Below, one piece after another: positions 22,272 through 30,333 of a stretch of 36,889 nt of DNA (its first letter is position 1; the number at the start of each line of letters is the position of its first letter). The position numbers and the translations under genes are program-made. The stretch covers positions 1-36,889 of the forward strand of contig JAIDPA010000224.1 in assembly GCA_029062985.1 (NCBI GenBank). The letters are read 5' to 3'. The notes under the pieces are model-generated. The model worked only from the letters and a program-made list of their open reading frames with translations, was not told where the DNA came from and did no database searches. Source of the stretch: Muribaculaceae bacterium. GTDB taxonomy: Bacteria; Bacteroidota; Bacteroidia; Bacteroidales; Muribaculaceae.

Positions 22272-22436
22272 TCAGTAAGATTCGGGAAGGTCTTTCCCGA
22301 ATGTCTGCTTGATTGCAGCTTTGATCTTGTTGGCATCTACTCCTGTGCCATTGGCTGTGAGCACCTGGAATGTTGTGCCTTTGGGAATGTCGTTAGACCC
22401 GATTGTTCTTTTCGCTGTAAGCTTGAATGCTGGCAT
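22272..22436 (-). CDS. 54-aa hypothetical protein of the WG/Ubl cluster
   Basis: A 55-codon frame from ATG 22436 to TGA 22272-22274 starts MPAFKLTAKRTIGSNDIPKG and contains a C-terminal amphipathic helix (KIKAAIKQTFGKDL). Its leader shares ATCATTAAACATTA with the leader of the ubiquitin-like gene at 25379. It lies 93 bp after the WG-repeat gene in the same direction. A small beta-rich domain is likely. No family is recognised. Confidence 0.65.
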   Translation of the reverse strand: MPAFKLTAKRTIGSNDIPKGTTFQVLTANGTGVDANKIKAAIKQTFGKDLPESY

Positions 22437-22529
22437 AATTTTAATTTTTAATGGTTAATGAATAATGTTTAATGATTTTATATTTAAGTGCACCGCCGCC
22501 ACGGAGTGTCGGCGTTACACCTGAATGTT

Positions 22530-24647
22530 TTATGCGAACTGGATTACGATAACGCCCTCTTTATCGTGGGATACTTTCTGGAGCACGAACGGCAACGCCA
22601 AAGTTCCTGTGGGGCGGAAGATCGCTTTCTTACCCTCCTTGTCCACGGTAATGAGCGTTCCGAGATTGTAAACACGGTTCTCAAAAGTTTCATGAGCCAC
22701 ACCGTCTTTGGTCACGAACGTCCACATCGGCTGCTTGTCGACCTTCATGCTAACTAAGGCGCATCCGTTTTCAAAATTCTCTGCCTCTTCAAACGCGGGT
22801 TTGATGGCGATGTTCCCCTCTGTGTCGAGATACCCTAATTTTCTTCCGACCCTGAACTTGATCATCCCCTCGACGGGTTCATAAACGTCAAGATTTGCTA
22901 CGGGTTTGGTGAGTTCTTTGCCGTCGCGATTGATGAGAATGGATTTATCATTGTTCAAGACAATGGCATATCCATTCTTAAAGTCACGATAGATCTGGTC
23001 GTAGGCCGGAGCGATCACCCATTCGTTTTTATCGTTGATGAATCCCCATTTGCCATCTTTCTTGGCTCCGATTAGTCCTTCCGACATATTCTCAATAGAA
23101 TCATATTCAGCCGGAATCACCCATTGACCCTTGTTGTTCAGAAGACCATATTTTCCCCCGCTCATAGCTCTAACCGTTCCGTTGTCCTCAAAAGCATTGA
23201 TCCGATCAAATACACAGGGCGTGATCTCACTTCCGTCCAAACCGAGCAACCCGGCTTTACCATCTTTATTTTCCACTACGATCACTCCCCCGTTTTCATC
23301 CACACGGCACGATTTGAACTCGTCGGGTTTGACTATAAAACGGCCGTCGGTAGTCACCACACCCTCTTTCTTCCATTGCTCAACGGAAATTCCGACAGGA
23401 AGGCCTTCAGTGCGCGGGGTGTCGATATAGTAAAACTCAGGCTTGATGATCTCTTTACCCGAAAGGTCATAGACACCATCTTTGTCATCCTTGCTTACCT
23501 TTACCAATTGGGTGATTCCCCACTTCTCCAAATTATCAAATTCGCACGGCAAGATGAAATTGCCCGACTCATCAAGCAGTCCATATTTATCGTCCTTGAT
23601 AGCGATCATATAGCCATCCCAAGGCTCATCGTATTGGAACCTGAACTTTTCCACCTTGTCGCAGATCTCGCGTCCGGTTTTGTCGATGATAAACGTGCGT
23701 TTATCTTTTGACACCCTTGCGAAATTTCCGGAGAACTTTGATCCGCTGTCATATTCAAACGGGAGGGCGATGTTTCCATTTGTGTCAAGATAACCGCATT
23801 TGCCGTCCTTAATTGCTCCGGCCAGACCCTCGCTAAAGTCTCCTATTTTGCTATATACAGGCTCAATGACGACGCCATCCTCACTGATGATTCCAGAGCC
23901 TCCGGGCGTTATGGAGAAATCATAATAGACCTTATCTCCCATAGTCCGGCGTTCGGAGGCCGCGTAAGGCATGAAAGAGACTTTATCATAAATCAGCGGG
24001 AGCACCACCTTCCCTTCGCGGTCGATAAGGCCGACCTTATTCGCTTTGGTCACGATGGCATATCCGGCTCTCCAGAAACCACCTTCAAGGCTCGGGGCAA
24101 CATAGTCATATTCGGGGGCAATGACCATTTTGCCGGTTTTGTCGATAAACCCGACTTTCCCGTCTACTCTTACTGACGCAAGATTATCTTGGAATGAGAA
24201 GGCATATTCATAGACAGGCTCGATCACCATATTCCCCTCCATGTCGATGAAACCGTATTTGCCGTTTTTCACAACGCCTGCCAATCCCTCGCGGAAAAAC
24301 GGGGCTGAAGAGTCCTCATACTGAGGGGCGATCACGGTCTCCCCTTTTTCATTTATAAAGCCCCAGCGGCCGTCAACGCGCACAGCAGCGAGGCCACCGT
24401 TGAAGTCGGCGAGATTCTCATATATCGGCGCCACAGCCACGGATCCGTCAAGGCGGAGGAAGCCATATTTCCCATCTTTTTTAAAGATTGCGAATCCATT
24501 CTGTGGGTCGCGGATGAAATCGTAAGCGCTGTCGCCGAGAAGATTCCCCTCGGCATCAATCATTGCATACAGCCCTGAATTGGCCGCTGCAAACTCCTCC
24601 CATTTCTGTAGATGCTCGTCTACAACAGGTTTAACTTTCTTTGCCAT
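22530..24647 (-). CDS. WG-repeat protein (about 13 repeats)
   Basis: A 705-aa protein made almost entirely of WG-type beta repeats of about 45-50 residues, each with a core such as DGKYGFLR, DGRWGFINEKG, NGKYGFID and an (A/E)P-x-Y/F end (VAPIYENL, IAPQYED, IPAEYDSI). There is no signal peptide or membrane anchor. WG repeats form extended beta structures used for protein binding, and in gut Bacteroidales often accompany small unknown genes. It lies 34 bp after the 161-aa gene, so it is in the same transcript as the ubiquitin-like gene. Confidence 0.9.
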   Translation of the reverse strand: MAKKVKPVVDEHLQKWEEFAAANSGLYAMIDAEGNLLGDSAYDFIRDPQNGFAIFKKDGKYGFLRLDGSVAVAPIYENLADFNGGLAAVRVDGRWGFINEKGETVIAPQYEDSSAPFFREGLAGVVKNGKYGFIDMEGNMVIEPVYEYAFSFQDNLASVRVDGKVGFIDKTGKMVIAPEYDYVAPSLEGGFWRAGYAIVTKANKVGLIDREGKVVLPLIYDKVSFMPYAASERRTMGDKVYYDFSITPGGSGIISEDGVVIEPVYSKIGDFSEGLAGAIKDGKCGYLDTNGNIALPFEYDSGSKFSGNFARVSKDKRTFIIDKTGREICDKVEKFRFQYDEPWDGYMIAIKDDKYGLLDESGNFILPCEFDNLEKWGITQLVKVSKDDKDGVYDLSGKEIIKPEFYYIDTPRTEGLPVGISVEQWKKEGVVTTDGRFIVKPDEFKSCRVDENGGVIVVENKDGKAGLLGLDGSEITPCVFDRINAFEDNGTVRAMSGGKYGLLNNKGQWVIPAEYDSIENMSEGLIGAKKDGKWGFINDKNEWVIAPAYDQIYRDFKNGYAIVLNNDKSILINRDGKELTKPVANLDVYEPVEGMIKFRVGRKLGYLDTEGNIAIKPAFEEAENFENGCALVSMKVDKQPMWTFVTKDGVAHETFENRVYNLGTLITVDKEGKKAIFRPTGTLALPFVLQKVSHDKEGVIVIQFA

Positions 24648-24681
24648 CTCGTTTCGTTGTATTTGTTACATAATTAATAAT

Positions 24682-25167
24682 TCAATCGGATGCCAGTATC
24701 CCCCGGATCGCAGCACTCAAATCGCTTATATGTAGCGTTTTCTCAGCCGGGAAGAACGCGACGTTTCGGTAAACCCGCGAATACATCTCATAGTCCTTTT
24801 CATGATCGGCGCTGAAAAAGGCGTAAGTGTCGCGGATGGTCTCGGATGTGACCCAATTGAGGTCGTTGAGTGCGACCTTCGGGTTTATAAGGATCTTCTT
24901 CTGCCGCTTGTAAGAGATAAGAATAGTGGCTGTGTTCTCAATCCCTATCACCCATCGGGGATGATCTTTTCTGATCGCATCACGAATAAACTTCTTCGGA
25001 ACCTTCCCGGAGTTATAATAATCCGTATTGGTGTAGACCTTGCCGCCGATCTTCTGACACTCGTCTTCCTCGAACATCTCAGAGATCATAAAGCCGGTCT
25101 GGATATCCAAAGTAGGATTTTCCTCCTCCCAATACGGGAGGAAGAAAACTACATCTTCATCGTTCAT
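24682..25167 (-). CDS. 161-aa hypothetical protein coupled to the ubiquitin-like gene
   Basis: The frame is open to 25221, but the start I choose is ATG 25167 (MNDEDVVFFLPYWEEE). It gives a 4-bp ATGA overlap with the upstream gene and removes a 54-bp overlap. The product is acidic at both ends, with a central basic segment (ISYKRQKKILINPK) and no membrane helix. It is not recognisable as an E1, E2 or JAB protease. It lies between a ubiquitin-like gene and a WG-repeat gene, so it may be a binding partner. Confidence 0.72.
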   Translation of the reverse strand: MNDEDVVFFLPYWEEENPTLDIQTGFMISEMFEEDECQKIGGKVYTNTDYYNSGKVPKKFIRDAIRKDHPRWVIGIENTATILISYKRQKKILINPKVALNDLNWVTSETIRDTYAFFSADHEKDYEMYSRVYRNVAFFPAEKTLHISDLSAAIRGILASD

Positions 25168-25379
25168 TTCACCTTCGGAATCCAACCCCAGATACCGCCG
25201 ACAGTGCGGCTTGTGCGACATTCCAATTCCCCTTCCTTTGCTCCGAGCGACACTAATGTAGCATCGTCGGCCGCCTCACTGCGCCCCTCATAAACGCGGA
25301 GCACACCGCCTGCCTCTTTGCCGAACTGATCCTTAAGTTCGGCGACGGTGGTTGTTGCTGTGATTATGAATTTTGCCAT
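25164..25379 (-). CDS. Ubiquitin-like (beta-grasp) small protein
   Basis: A 71-aa protein from ATG 25379, reading MAKFIITATTTVAELKDQFG, then a strand RVYEGRSEA, then DDATLVSLGAKEGELECR. This is the beta-beta-alpha-beta-beta order of a ubiquitin-like fold. A Gly-Gly occurs near the end (RTVGG) and is followed by a 9-residue tail, as in precursors that need trimming. The frame extends upstream to 25430, but those residues have no homologous look. It is coupled by ATGA to the 161-aa gene. No conjugation enzymes are visible, so a non-conjugated adaptor role is equally possible. Confidence 0.7.
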   Translation of the reverse strand: MAKFIITATTTVAELKDQFGKEAGGVLRVYEGRSEAADDATLVSLGAKEGELECRTSRTVGGIWGWIPKVK

Positions 25380-25425
25380 AACTCTTTTTAATATTAAATG
25401 TCTAATGTTTAATGATAAGCCTCCT

Positions 25426-25460
25426 CTCACTTCTCACCTCTCACCTCTCACCTCTCACTT
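25426..25460. repeat. Heptamer repeat CTCACCT x5
   Basis: Five consecutive 7-base units: CTCACTT, three CTCACCT, CTCACTT. It lies between the 155-aa and ubiquitin-like genes, in the spacer before the latter's leader. It has the same 7-bp period as the CCTAnnn runs elsewhere. Confidence 0.8.
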
Positions 25461-25512
25461 ATTAACATAAAGTAACAAGATGATGCCAAAAATTTAGTGC
25501 ATAGCGAAATTT

Positions 25513-25980
25513 TTATTCCTGTGGCACGATGAGTATGTACGGACAAGCTTTGGAACCCTCCGAAAGATACCCGGGATTCTGACGGCCGCGCGCCCCAATC
25601 TTATAATCGGAGAAAGAGAGAGTGGTGTTGAACGGAGTCGGCACCTCGTCCTCTTTTCTGAGCGCATATTTCACCAGATACTGTATATCTTCCTTATCTT
25701 CAGAGTCGGGAATCCTGTCGATGTTGTCAAAGATGATGGAATCTGCATCCTGCACAATCCGGCACAGCCTCAGGTAATCAATCGGCCGGGAGAGATCGAT
25801 GTAAAGGGCACCGTTTTCTTCAGCTACTTTTAAGAGATCGATTTCGCGCTGCGGGTCGACAAGCAGCACAGGAGCATAACCATCGCTGAAAGATTTTGAG
25901 AAATCCTTTTCAATCCGGTTAATCGTCTCCTGTGCCCTGACAAGCTGGCGGTCAAGATCTTCTGAGTTGAGAATAGACAT
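25513..25980 (-). CDS. 155-aa hypothetical protein
   Basis: A cytosolic protein with alternating strands and helices (APVLLVDPQREIDLLKVAEE, ALYIDLSRPIDYLRLCRIV, DSIIFDNIDRIPDSEDKEDI) resembling the Walker-B half of a P-loop ATPase. The FDNID segment follows a hydrophobic strand, but no Walker A motif is present. It begins 3 bp after the PD-(D/E)XK-like gene, so the two are coupled. An inactive NTPase-like regulatory subunit is possible but unproven. Confidence 0.7.
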   Translation of the reverse strand: MSILNSEDLDRQLVRAQETINRIEKDFSKSFSDGYAPVLLVDPQREIDLLKVAEENGALYIDLSRPIDYLRLCRIVQDADSIIFDNIDRIPDSEDKEDIQYLVKYALRKEDEVPTPFNTTLSFSDYKIGARGRQNPGYLSEGSKACPYILIVPQE

Positions 25981-25983
25981 AGC

Positions 25984-26625
25984 TTATTTATCGGGAAAGA
26001 TTTTCACAAAGCAATTATCGCCGACATACATATCCCACTCCACGGGATAGGAATGGCGCAGGTCGATCGATTTGTAGCTCGAATTCTCCTCAACGGCGCA
26101 TGATTCTATCGTGCCGTCGGCGATACTGAATTTCAACCCTTTGTCGGCAAGCAGGTTGGTATTTCGGGTGTAAACAATCTCGCAGATGAGAAGACCGGGA
26201 TGTGTTTCCTGATATTTTTCAAGGTTCTGCAGATCCTTATACACCGAGTAGCGGGCATCGGTGACCGCCGCATTCTTCTTATGGAGGAAGCATTTCAATT
26301 CAATAGCGGCCGAGGCAACGGTCTCTGAATCCTTTTCGAATTCAATCCAGATATCGGCTCGAGCATTCTTAGGACTCTTCTCCGTTCCTGCGTCCTTCTG
26401 CACAGCCTCCAGTCTTATAGAGAAATGCTCATCCTTGGCAAATTCGTTGACTTGCCCTAACTGAAGGAGGATATTGCTCAAAAACAACTGCATCGAGGCT
26501 TCGTTTTCGAGGGATATCACACCTCCGGCCACCTGCTGGCAGAAGATTTCATAACCTTCGTCGATAATCTTCCGAAGGCGCTGGGCGGGCGAAAGAATTT
26601 GTTTGGGATCTTTGGTCGGCTTCAT
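25984..26625 (-). CDS. PD-(D/E)XK-like protein
   Basis: A 213-aa protein with a nuclease-like core: an N-terminal acidic helix (ISLENEASMQLFLSNILL), D91 in RADIWIEF, and E109-x-K111 in AAIELKCF. This is the D...ExK spacing of PD-(D/E)XK folds used by restriction and repair nucleases. It is followed by KYQETHPGLLICEIVYTRN, a typical helix-strand after the core. It lies between a small HTH gene and the 155-aa gene in a compact operon. Substrate unknown. Motif assignment is by eye and moderately sure. Confidence 0.68.
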   Translation of the reverse strand: MKPTKDPKQILSPAQRLRKIIDEGYEIFCQQVAGGVISLENEASMQLFLSNILLQLGQVNEFAKDEHFSIRLEAVQKDAGTEKSPKNARADIWIEFEKDSETVASAAIELKCFLHKKNAAVTDARYSVYKDLQNLEKYQETHPGLLICEIVYTRNTNLLADKGLKFSIADGTIESCAVEENSSYKSIDLRHSYPVEWDMYVGDNCFVKIFPDK

Positions 26626-26640
26626 TGTGGGTTCGATTTG

Positions 26641-26922
26641 TTAAGGGTTGGTATTGGATTGATGCAAGTTAGCAGAGAAGTAAGCAAAGAAGTCGGTGTT
26701 CAGGGCTAAACTCAATTTATAGAGCAGATCTGTGTTGATGCAGGGGCGCGAAAAAATGTCGTAGACGTTGCGTCGGTCGCAGTGAATCTTGCGACTTAGC
26801 CAGGTGACGGTGCGCTCCTGTCGGCGCAACTCCTCCTCAATTATTTTTCCGATATTGACCGGCTCTTTCTCTTTGATAGAATTAGAATCAGCATCCATAG
26901 TTCGTTGCAAATAATATCCCAT
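26641..26922 (-). CDS. Small HTH (Xre-like) regulator
   Basis: A 93-aa protein with a helix-turn-helix EELRRQERTVTWLSRKIHCD followed by RRNVYDIFSRPCINTDLLYK, the form common to small Bacteroidales regulators that head mobile or accessory operons. An alternative ATG at 26898 (MDADSNS) gives 85 aa and is equally possible. It lies 15 bp before the PD-(D/E)XK-like gene and probably controls that operon. Confidence 0.8.
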   Translation of the reverse strand: MGYYLQRTMDADSNSIKEKEPVNIGKIIEEELRRQERTVTWLSRKIHCDRRNVYDIFSRPCINTDLLYKLSLALNTDFFAYFSANLHQSNTNP

Positions 26923-27236
26923 CAGTGAGAATCATGCGGACCTGTGAAGCCATGACGAGGCATGACAAGACGGTCGCAAAGACTCTCAATCTTCAGTATC
27001 ATTATTGCAAACGGGATGCAACTATATGTGTTTTACTAAGGCGTGAAGCCAGGGAAGAAGAGCCGTTCCATCTCTTTCAGCCGGGGGCCGAATTGCCAAG
27101 GCAGTGAGAGCCAAGAAGATGTAATCTTCCCAACCGTCGGGAGCGGTATTCCCTTCGGTTTTGCAACGTAAAATTACAAATAAAATGCGAACTGCGAATG
27201 ATAAAACTGTGAAATATTCTTTCACACATCGGTGTT
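26923..27236. other. Gene-free spacer
   Basis: I see no credible gene in this stretch. Open frames here are short, lack family resemblance and lie between convergently decayed material. It contains only an AT-rich patch around 27165-27185. No clear promoter was found for the HTH gene to its left. Confidence 0.5.
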
Positions 27237-27341
27237 TTAAGCGGAGAGTGGAGGGCGGAGAGCGGAGAGGTATCGCTGTTTGAGTTCCTTAACCCAACTG
27301 CGATAGTCTGTGTTTTTTGAGAGGTCTAATATCTGTTTCAT
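27237..27341 (-). pseudogene. N-terminal fragment of a DUF1016 (YhcG-like) gene
   Basis: A 34-codon frame from ATG 27341 reads DYRSWVKELKQRYLSA, matching the N-terminus of DUF1016/YhcG-type PD-(D/E)XK nucleases, which are usually well over 300 residues. Downstream the frame runs into a simple GGAGAG-type repeat and stops. Only the start of the gene remains. Confidence 0.6.
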
Positions 27342-27354
27342 TATGTCTGATTGT

Positions 27355-28464
27355 TTATCTTGATTTGCCGGTGAGGAGCGGAATGGATAGACGGGGAGAT
27401 ACATGGCTTCGCCATACCCATAGGATTATCAGAGGAAGGGCTGTGCCGACAATTGTATAGAGTAGCCAGAACAGGTCTTCATGATTGTTATAGTGGATCA
27501 CCATGTGGCAACCTATCTGACCGGGGTCAAGTCCGTACCAGATTACCTTGAGGAAACTTACTGCCTTAAAGGATATGATGTGGAAAATGAATACGTAGAG
27601 AGTGTTGTTTCCTATGAAGGTCAGAGTGCGTGCCACTACCCCACCTGCCATATCTATGAGCGTTGAGATATGCTTGATAAGTATGAAACCTGCCACTCCG
27701 GTGAAGGGAAGTGTGGCTATATCGCGCAATTGTCCGCTGTTGTTCATCCCACACCAGTGATTCCAGGCGCCTACCCCCAATATTCCGAGGCAAATCAATG
27801 TGAGCCACCAGCGATTTCCTATCCGTTCTTCATAATACCTGTAGACCACTCCTATTCCGAAGAAGAATATGCCCCACACTTCCCTCAATCCGCCGTTGGG
27901 TATGTATGGGAGTTTAAAACCGAAACCAAGTCGGAAGGCATTAAAAGCCAAAGCTATGAGGCATACTGCCATAACTCCTGCTACAGGTGAAAGCTTCGTC
28001 TTGGAGTCAATGAGTTTATAAAGCACCAGAAACATTATGCTTGCCACAAGCAATCCTCTGAAAAACCAGAAAGCACCAGCCATAAATTCATCGTAACCAT
28101 GCATGGATGTGAAAATCAGCATAAGACGATGGAAAAAATCATTGACTGTGTAGGGATGAGTGACGCCTCCTGTCCAGTTGCCGTATTCTTCGCTAAGGAG
28201 TCCTATCTCAAACCATAGATTATGCAGCAGAAGGAAGAATATGCTCCATTTGAGAAAAGGAATATACAGACCCTTGAAACGCTTCTCACAGAATTTCCAG
28301 GGGTCGTCAAGATATTTTCTTGAAAAGAAATAGCCGGCAGTTATGAAGAACAACGGCATGTGGAATATGTAAATGAAATTGCAGATTAGCGACGGAGCTT
28401 CAGCGTGACCCATCACCATAAGGATAATAGCTATCCCCTTGCATATTGATATAATGGTATTCAC
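27355..28464 (-). CDS. Acyltransferase family 3 membrane protein
   Basis: A 369-aa integral membrane protein with about ten hydrophobic segments and the family-3 acyltransferase signature at the start: SICKGIAIILMVMGHAEAPS with catalytic-type H20, then FHMPLFFITAGYFF. Such enzymes O-acetylate surface polysaccharides or other extracytoplasmic targets. It is monocistronic, with an excellent promoter at 28508-28539. The donor and acceptor cannot be told from sequence. Confidence 0.9.
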   Translation of the reverse strand: MNTIISICKGIAIILMVMGHAEAPSLICNFIYIFHMPLFFITAGYFFSRKYLDDPWKFCEKRFKGLYIPFLKWSIFFLLLHNLWFEIGLLSEEYGNWTGGVTHPYTVNDFFHRLMLIFTSMHGYDEFMAGAFWFFRGLLVASIMFLVLYKLIDSKTKLSPVAGVMAVCLIALAFNAFRLGFGFKLPYIPNGGLREVWGIFFFGIGVVYRYYEERIGNRWWLTLICLGILGVGAWNHWCGMNNSGQLRDIATLPFTGVAGFILIKHISTLIDMAGGVVARTLTFIGNNTLYVFIFHIISFKAVSFLKVIWYGLDPGQIGCHMVIHYNNHEDLFWLLYTIVGTALPLIILWVWRSHVSPRLSIPLLTGKSR

Positions 28465-28507
28465 TGATTTAAATAACTTGATTTAAGTTTTGCTGATTCA
28501 ACTAAAG

Positions 28508-28539
28508 CAAAGTTAGATAATATTTCCAAAATTAGCAAA
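28508..28539 (-). promoter_or_regulatory. Promoter of the acyltransferase gene
   Basis: Minus strand TTTG (28539-28536), 20 nt, TAACTTTG (28515-28508). This is a full consensus match, 44 bp upstream of the ATG at 28464. Confidence 0.82.
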
Positions 28540-28576
28540 AGCAGACTATATCAATGGTTCAGATTTTGCTGCGCTT

Positions 28577-28712
28577 AGCTCCGGGGAGGGAGGTTGTCCC
28601 CAACCTCCCCTGTTGCGACAAAACCGGAGCTATATGGTAATTTCTTCTTTACCACAGTAAGGGAAATTACCTTCTGCCGCCCCGGGAAGTTGGGGACAAC
28701 TTCCCTCCCCAG
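28577..28712. repeat. Structured intergenic element with REP-like hairpins
   Basis: Contains GGGAGGTTG/CAACCTCCC (28588-28596/28601-28609) inside an outer AGCTCCGG/CCGGAGCT pair (28577-28584/28624-28631). Next come GGTAATTTC/GAAATTACC and GGGAAGTTG/CAACTTCCC (28684-28692/28697-28705). The segment 28676-28710 recurs exactly at 32299-32333. It is a dispersed hairpin repeat, possibly REP-like, without coding potential. Confidence 0.75.
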
Positions 28713-28734
28713 TATGTCTCGCGCCTTCTCCCCT

Positions 28735-28812
28735 ACTCACCTAACTACCTACTCCTCTAATCACCTAACCACCTAATTATCTAACCACCTAACAACCCAA
28801 TCACCTAACCGT
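28735..28812. repeat. CACCTAAC-type short tandem repeat
   Basis: A run of ACCTAA/ACCTAC units at 7-9 bp intervals (CACCTAACTACCTACT and similar), a diverged member of the CCTAnnn family. It separates the REP-like element from the promoter of the ATPase gene. Confidence 0.7.
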
Positions 28813-28858
28813 CTATTTTAAATTTATATGATATAAATGTGTAAAATATGCAGATTTG

Positions 28859-28890
28859 TTTGTTTTTCCAGGTATAAATGGGTAAATTTG
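28859..28890 (+). promoter_or_regulatory. Promoter of the AAA/DUF4143 gene
   Basis: TTTG (28859-28862), 20 nt, TAAATTTG (28883-28890): a full match on the + strand. Transcription would begin near 28897. This excludes the upstream ATG at 28878 and makes 28905 the start codon. Confidence 0.82.
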
Positions 28891-28904
28891 CAAAAATTAC
28901 AATT

Positions 28905-30116
28905 ATGGAAATTATTATTCGACAGAATTATCTTTCACACATCATCACCCATCTCAACCGTGGAATGATGATCATCCTCGTAGGTCAGCGCCGAGTTGGA
29001 AAAAGCTTCATGCTTCGTCAGCTTCATCATTGGCTTGAGGAGAATCGTCCTGAAGGACATGTGATATATATTAATAAAGAGCTTCTTTCCTTTAGCCATT
29101 TGACAAATGCAACCCTCCTTTACGAGTATGTCGTCAAGAGTTTAATCGACAACAAAGAAAACTATCTTCTTATAGATGAAGTGCAGGATATTGAAGGATA
29201 TGAAAACGCACTCCGTAGCCTTCATGCAGAAGACCGTTGCCAGATCATAGCCACCGGAAGCAATGCCTATATCTTTTCCTCAGAACTTAGCACCCGCTTG
29301 GCTGGCAGGTATATCGAAATACCCATCTACGGATTAAGTTATCGTGAATTTCTTGAATTTCATAAATTAGACGATTCTGACGAGTCGCTTAAAGATTATC
29401 TGCGAGTCGGAGGGCTCCCCGGTCTACGCATGTATGACATTAAAGATGAAATTCATGTAAGAGATTATCTCCAAGGGGTCTACACTACTATTATGATGCG
29501 CGACGTCATAACCAGAGAGAACATCCGAAATGCCTCTTTTATTGAAAATCTCTCTCGCTTTATGGCTGATAACGATGGTAAACTCATTTCCATCAATAGT
29601 ATAGTAAAGTTTATGAAATCGCAAGGAGAAAAGATTTCAGAAGCCATGTTGAGTTCTTATATAAGCTATCTCTGTAAGGCCCTGATCATCAACCCTGTTG
29701 CGCGCTATGACATCCATGGCAAACGTCTCTTTGAAATGATCTTCAAATATTATTTTGCCGATCATGGTCTGCGCAACTATCTTTGCGGCTTTGATCTGCG
29801 CAACAGTATAGAGAAGGTAATGGAAAATGTGGTGTATCTTCATTTGTTACAACAGGGATATAAAGTAAATGTGGGCATCCTGCGAGCCGGTGAAGTTGAT
29901 TTTGTTGCGACAAAAGATAGTGATACCATCTATGTTCAGGTTACATATCTTCCTGTCTCAGAAGAGACAATAAAAAGAGAGTTTGGCAATCTCGCAGCCA
30001 TAAAAGACAACTATCCCAAGTATGTCGTATCGATGGACCCCCTGAGTGGCGGATTATCAGAATATCCGGGGATACGCCATCTGCATCTGAGAGATTTTCT
30101 AAAGAGTATTAGGTGA
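28905..30116 (+). CDS. AAA ATPase of the DUF4143 type
   Basis: A 403-aa protein from ATG 28905. The N-terminal P-loop ATPase has Walker A GQRRVGKS and Walker B YLLIDEVQD, with ATGSNAYIFSSELSTRLAGR as the sensor/arginine region. The C-terminal DUF4143 domain has GEVDFVAT and YVQVTYLP, like the D...QxV remnant of a PD-(D/E)XK fold. These single-gene ATPases are abundant in gut Bacteroidales. Their cellular role is not established. It is the only strong + strand protein gene in the window. Confidence 0.9.
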   Translation: MEIIIRQNYLSHIITHLNRGMMIILVGQRRVGKSFMLRQLHHWLEENRPEGHVIYINKELLSFSHLTNATLLYEYVVKSLIDNKENYLLIDEVQDIEGYENALRSLHAEDRCQIIATGSNAYIFSSELSTRLAGRYIEIPIYGLSYREFLEFHKLDDSDESLKDYLRVGGLPGLRMYDIKDEIHVRDYLQGVYTTIMMRDVITRENIRNASFIENLSRFMADNDGKLISINSIVKFMKSQGEKISEAMLSSYISYLCKALIINPVARYDIHGKRLFEMIFKYYFADHGLRNYLCGFDLRNSIEKVMENVVYLHLLQQGYKVNVGILRAGEVDFVATKDSDTIYVQVTYLPVSEETIKREFGNLAAIKDNYPKYVVSMDPLSGGLSEYPGIRHLHLRDFLKSIR

Positions 30117-30192
30117 GTAGGTGATTGGGGAATTAGGTCATTAGGTGATTGGGTCATTAGGCTCAAGGCTCAAGGCTCAAGCCTAATGCCTC
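30107..30192. repeat. ATTAGGTGATTGGG / GGCTCAA short tandem repeat
   Basis: Tandem ATTAGGT-type units, then three GGCTCAA heptamers and GCCTAATGCCTC. It begins at the very end of the ATPase gene (its last codons are in the first unit). This is the reverse-complement orientation of the CCTAnnn family. Confidence 0.7.
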
Positions 30193-30194
30193 AA

Positions 30195-30240
30195 TAAAAA
30201 AAGACGCACTGCCTTGTCATGAGCAATGCGTCTTTTATTT
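30195..30240. terminator. Bidirectional terminator between convergent genes
   Basis: A stem AAAAAGACGCA... / ...TGCGTCTTTT (30198-30208/30227-30236) has A-rich and T-rich flanks. It ends the + strand ATPase transcript and the minus-strand surface operon. Confidence 0.85.
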
Positions 30241-30333
30241 AGTTTCAAATACCCTACTTTAAATCCTTTAATCGGAAATTGTCGGTATGAATTATGAATA
30301 TATTATCAGAGATTTACTATTTGCTAAAAAGCT

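Noticed and set aside
23124-23711. Plus-strand frame of 195 codons opposite the WG-repeat gene
   Set aside because: It is a mirror of the strongly repetitive WG gene and shows the same periodicity. No independent features.
28878-28904. Upstream ATG (28878) as start of the AAA/DUF4143 gene
   Set aside because: It lies before the expected transcription start, between the -33 and -7 boxes of the promoter.
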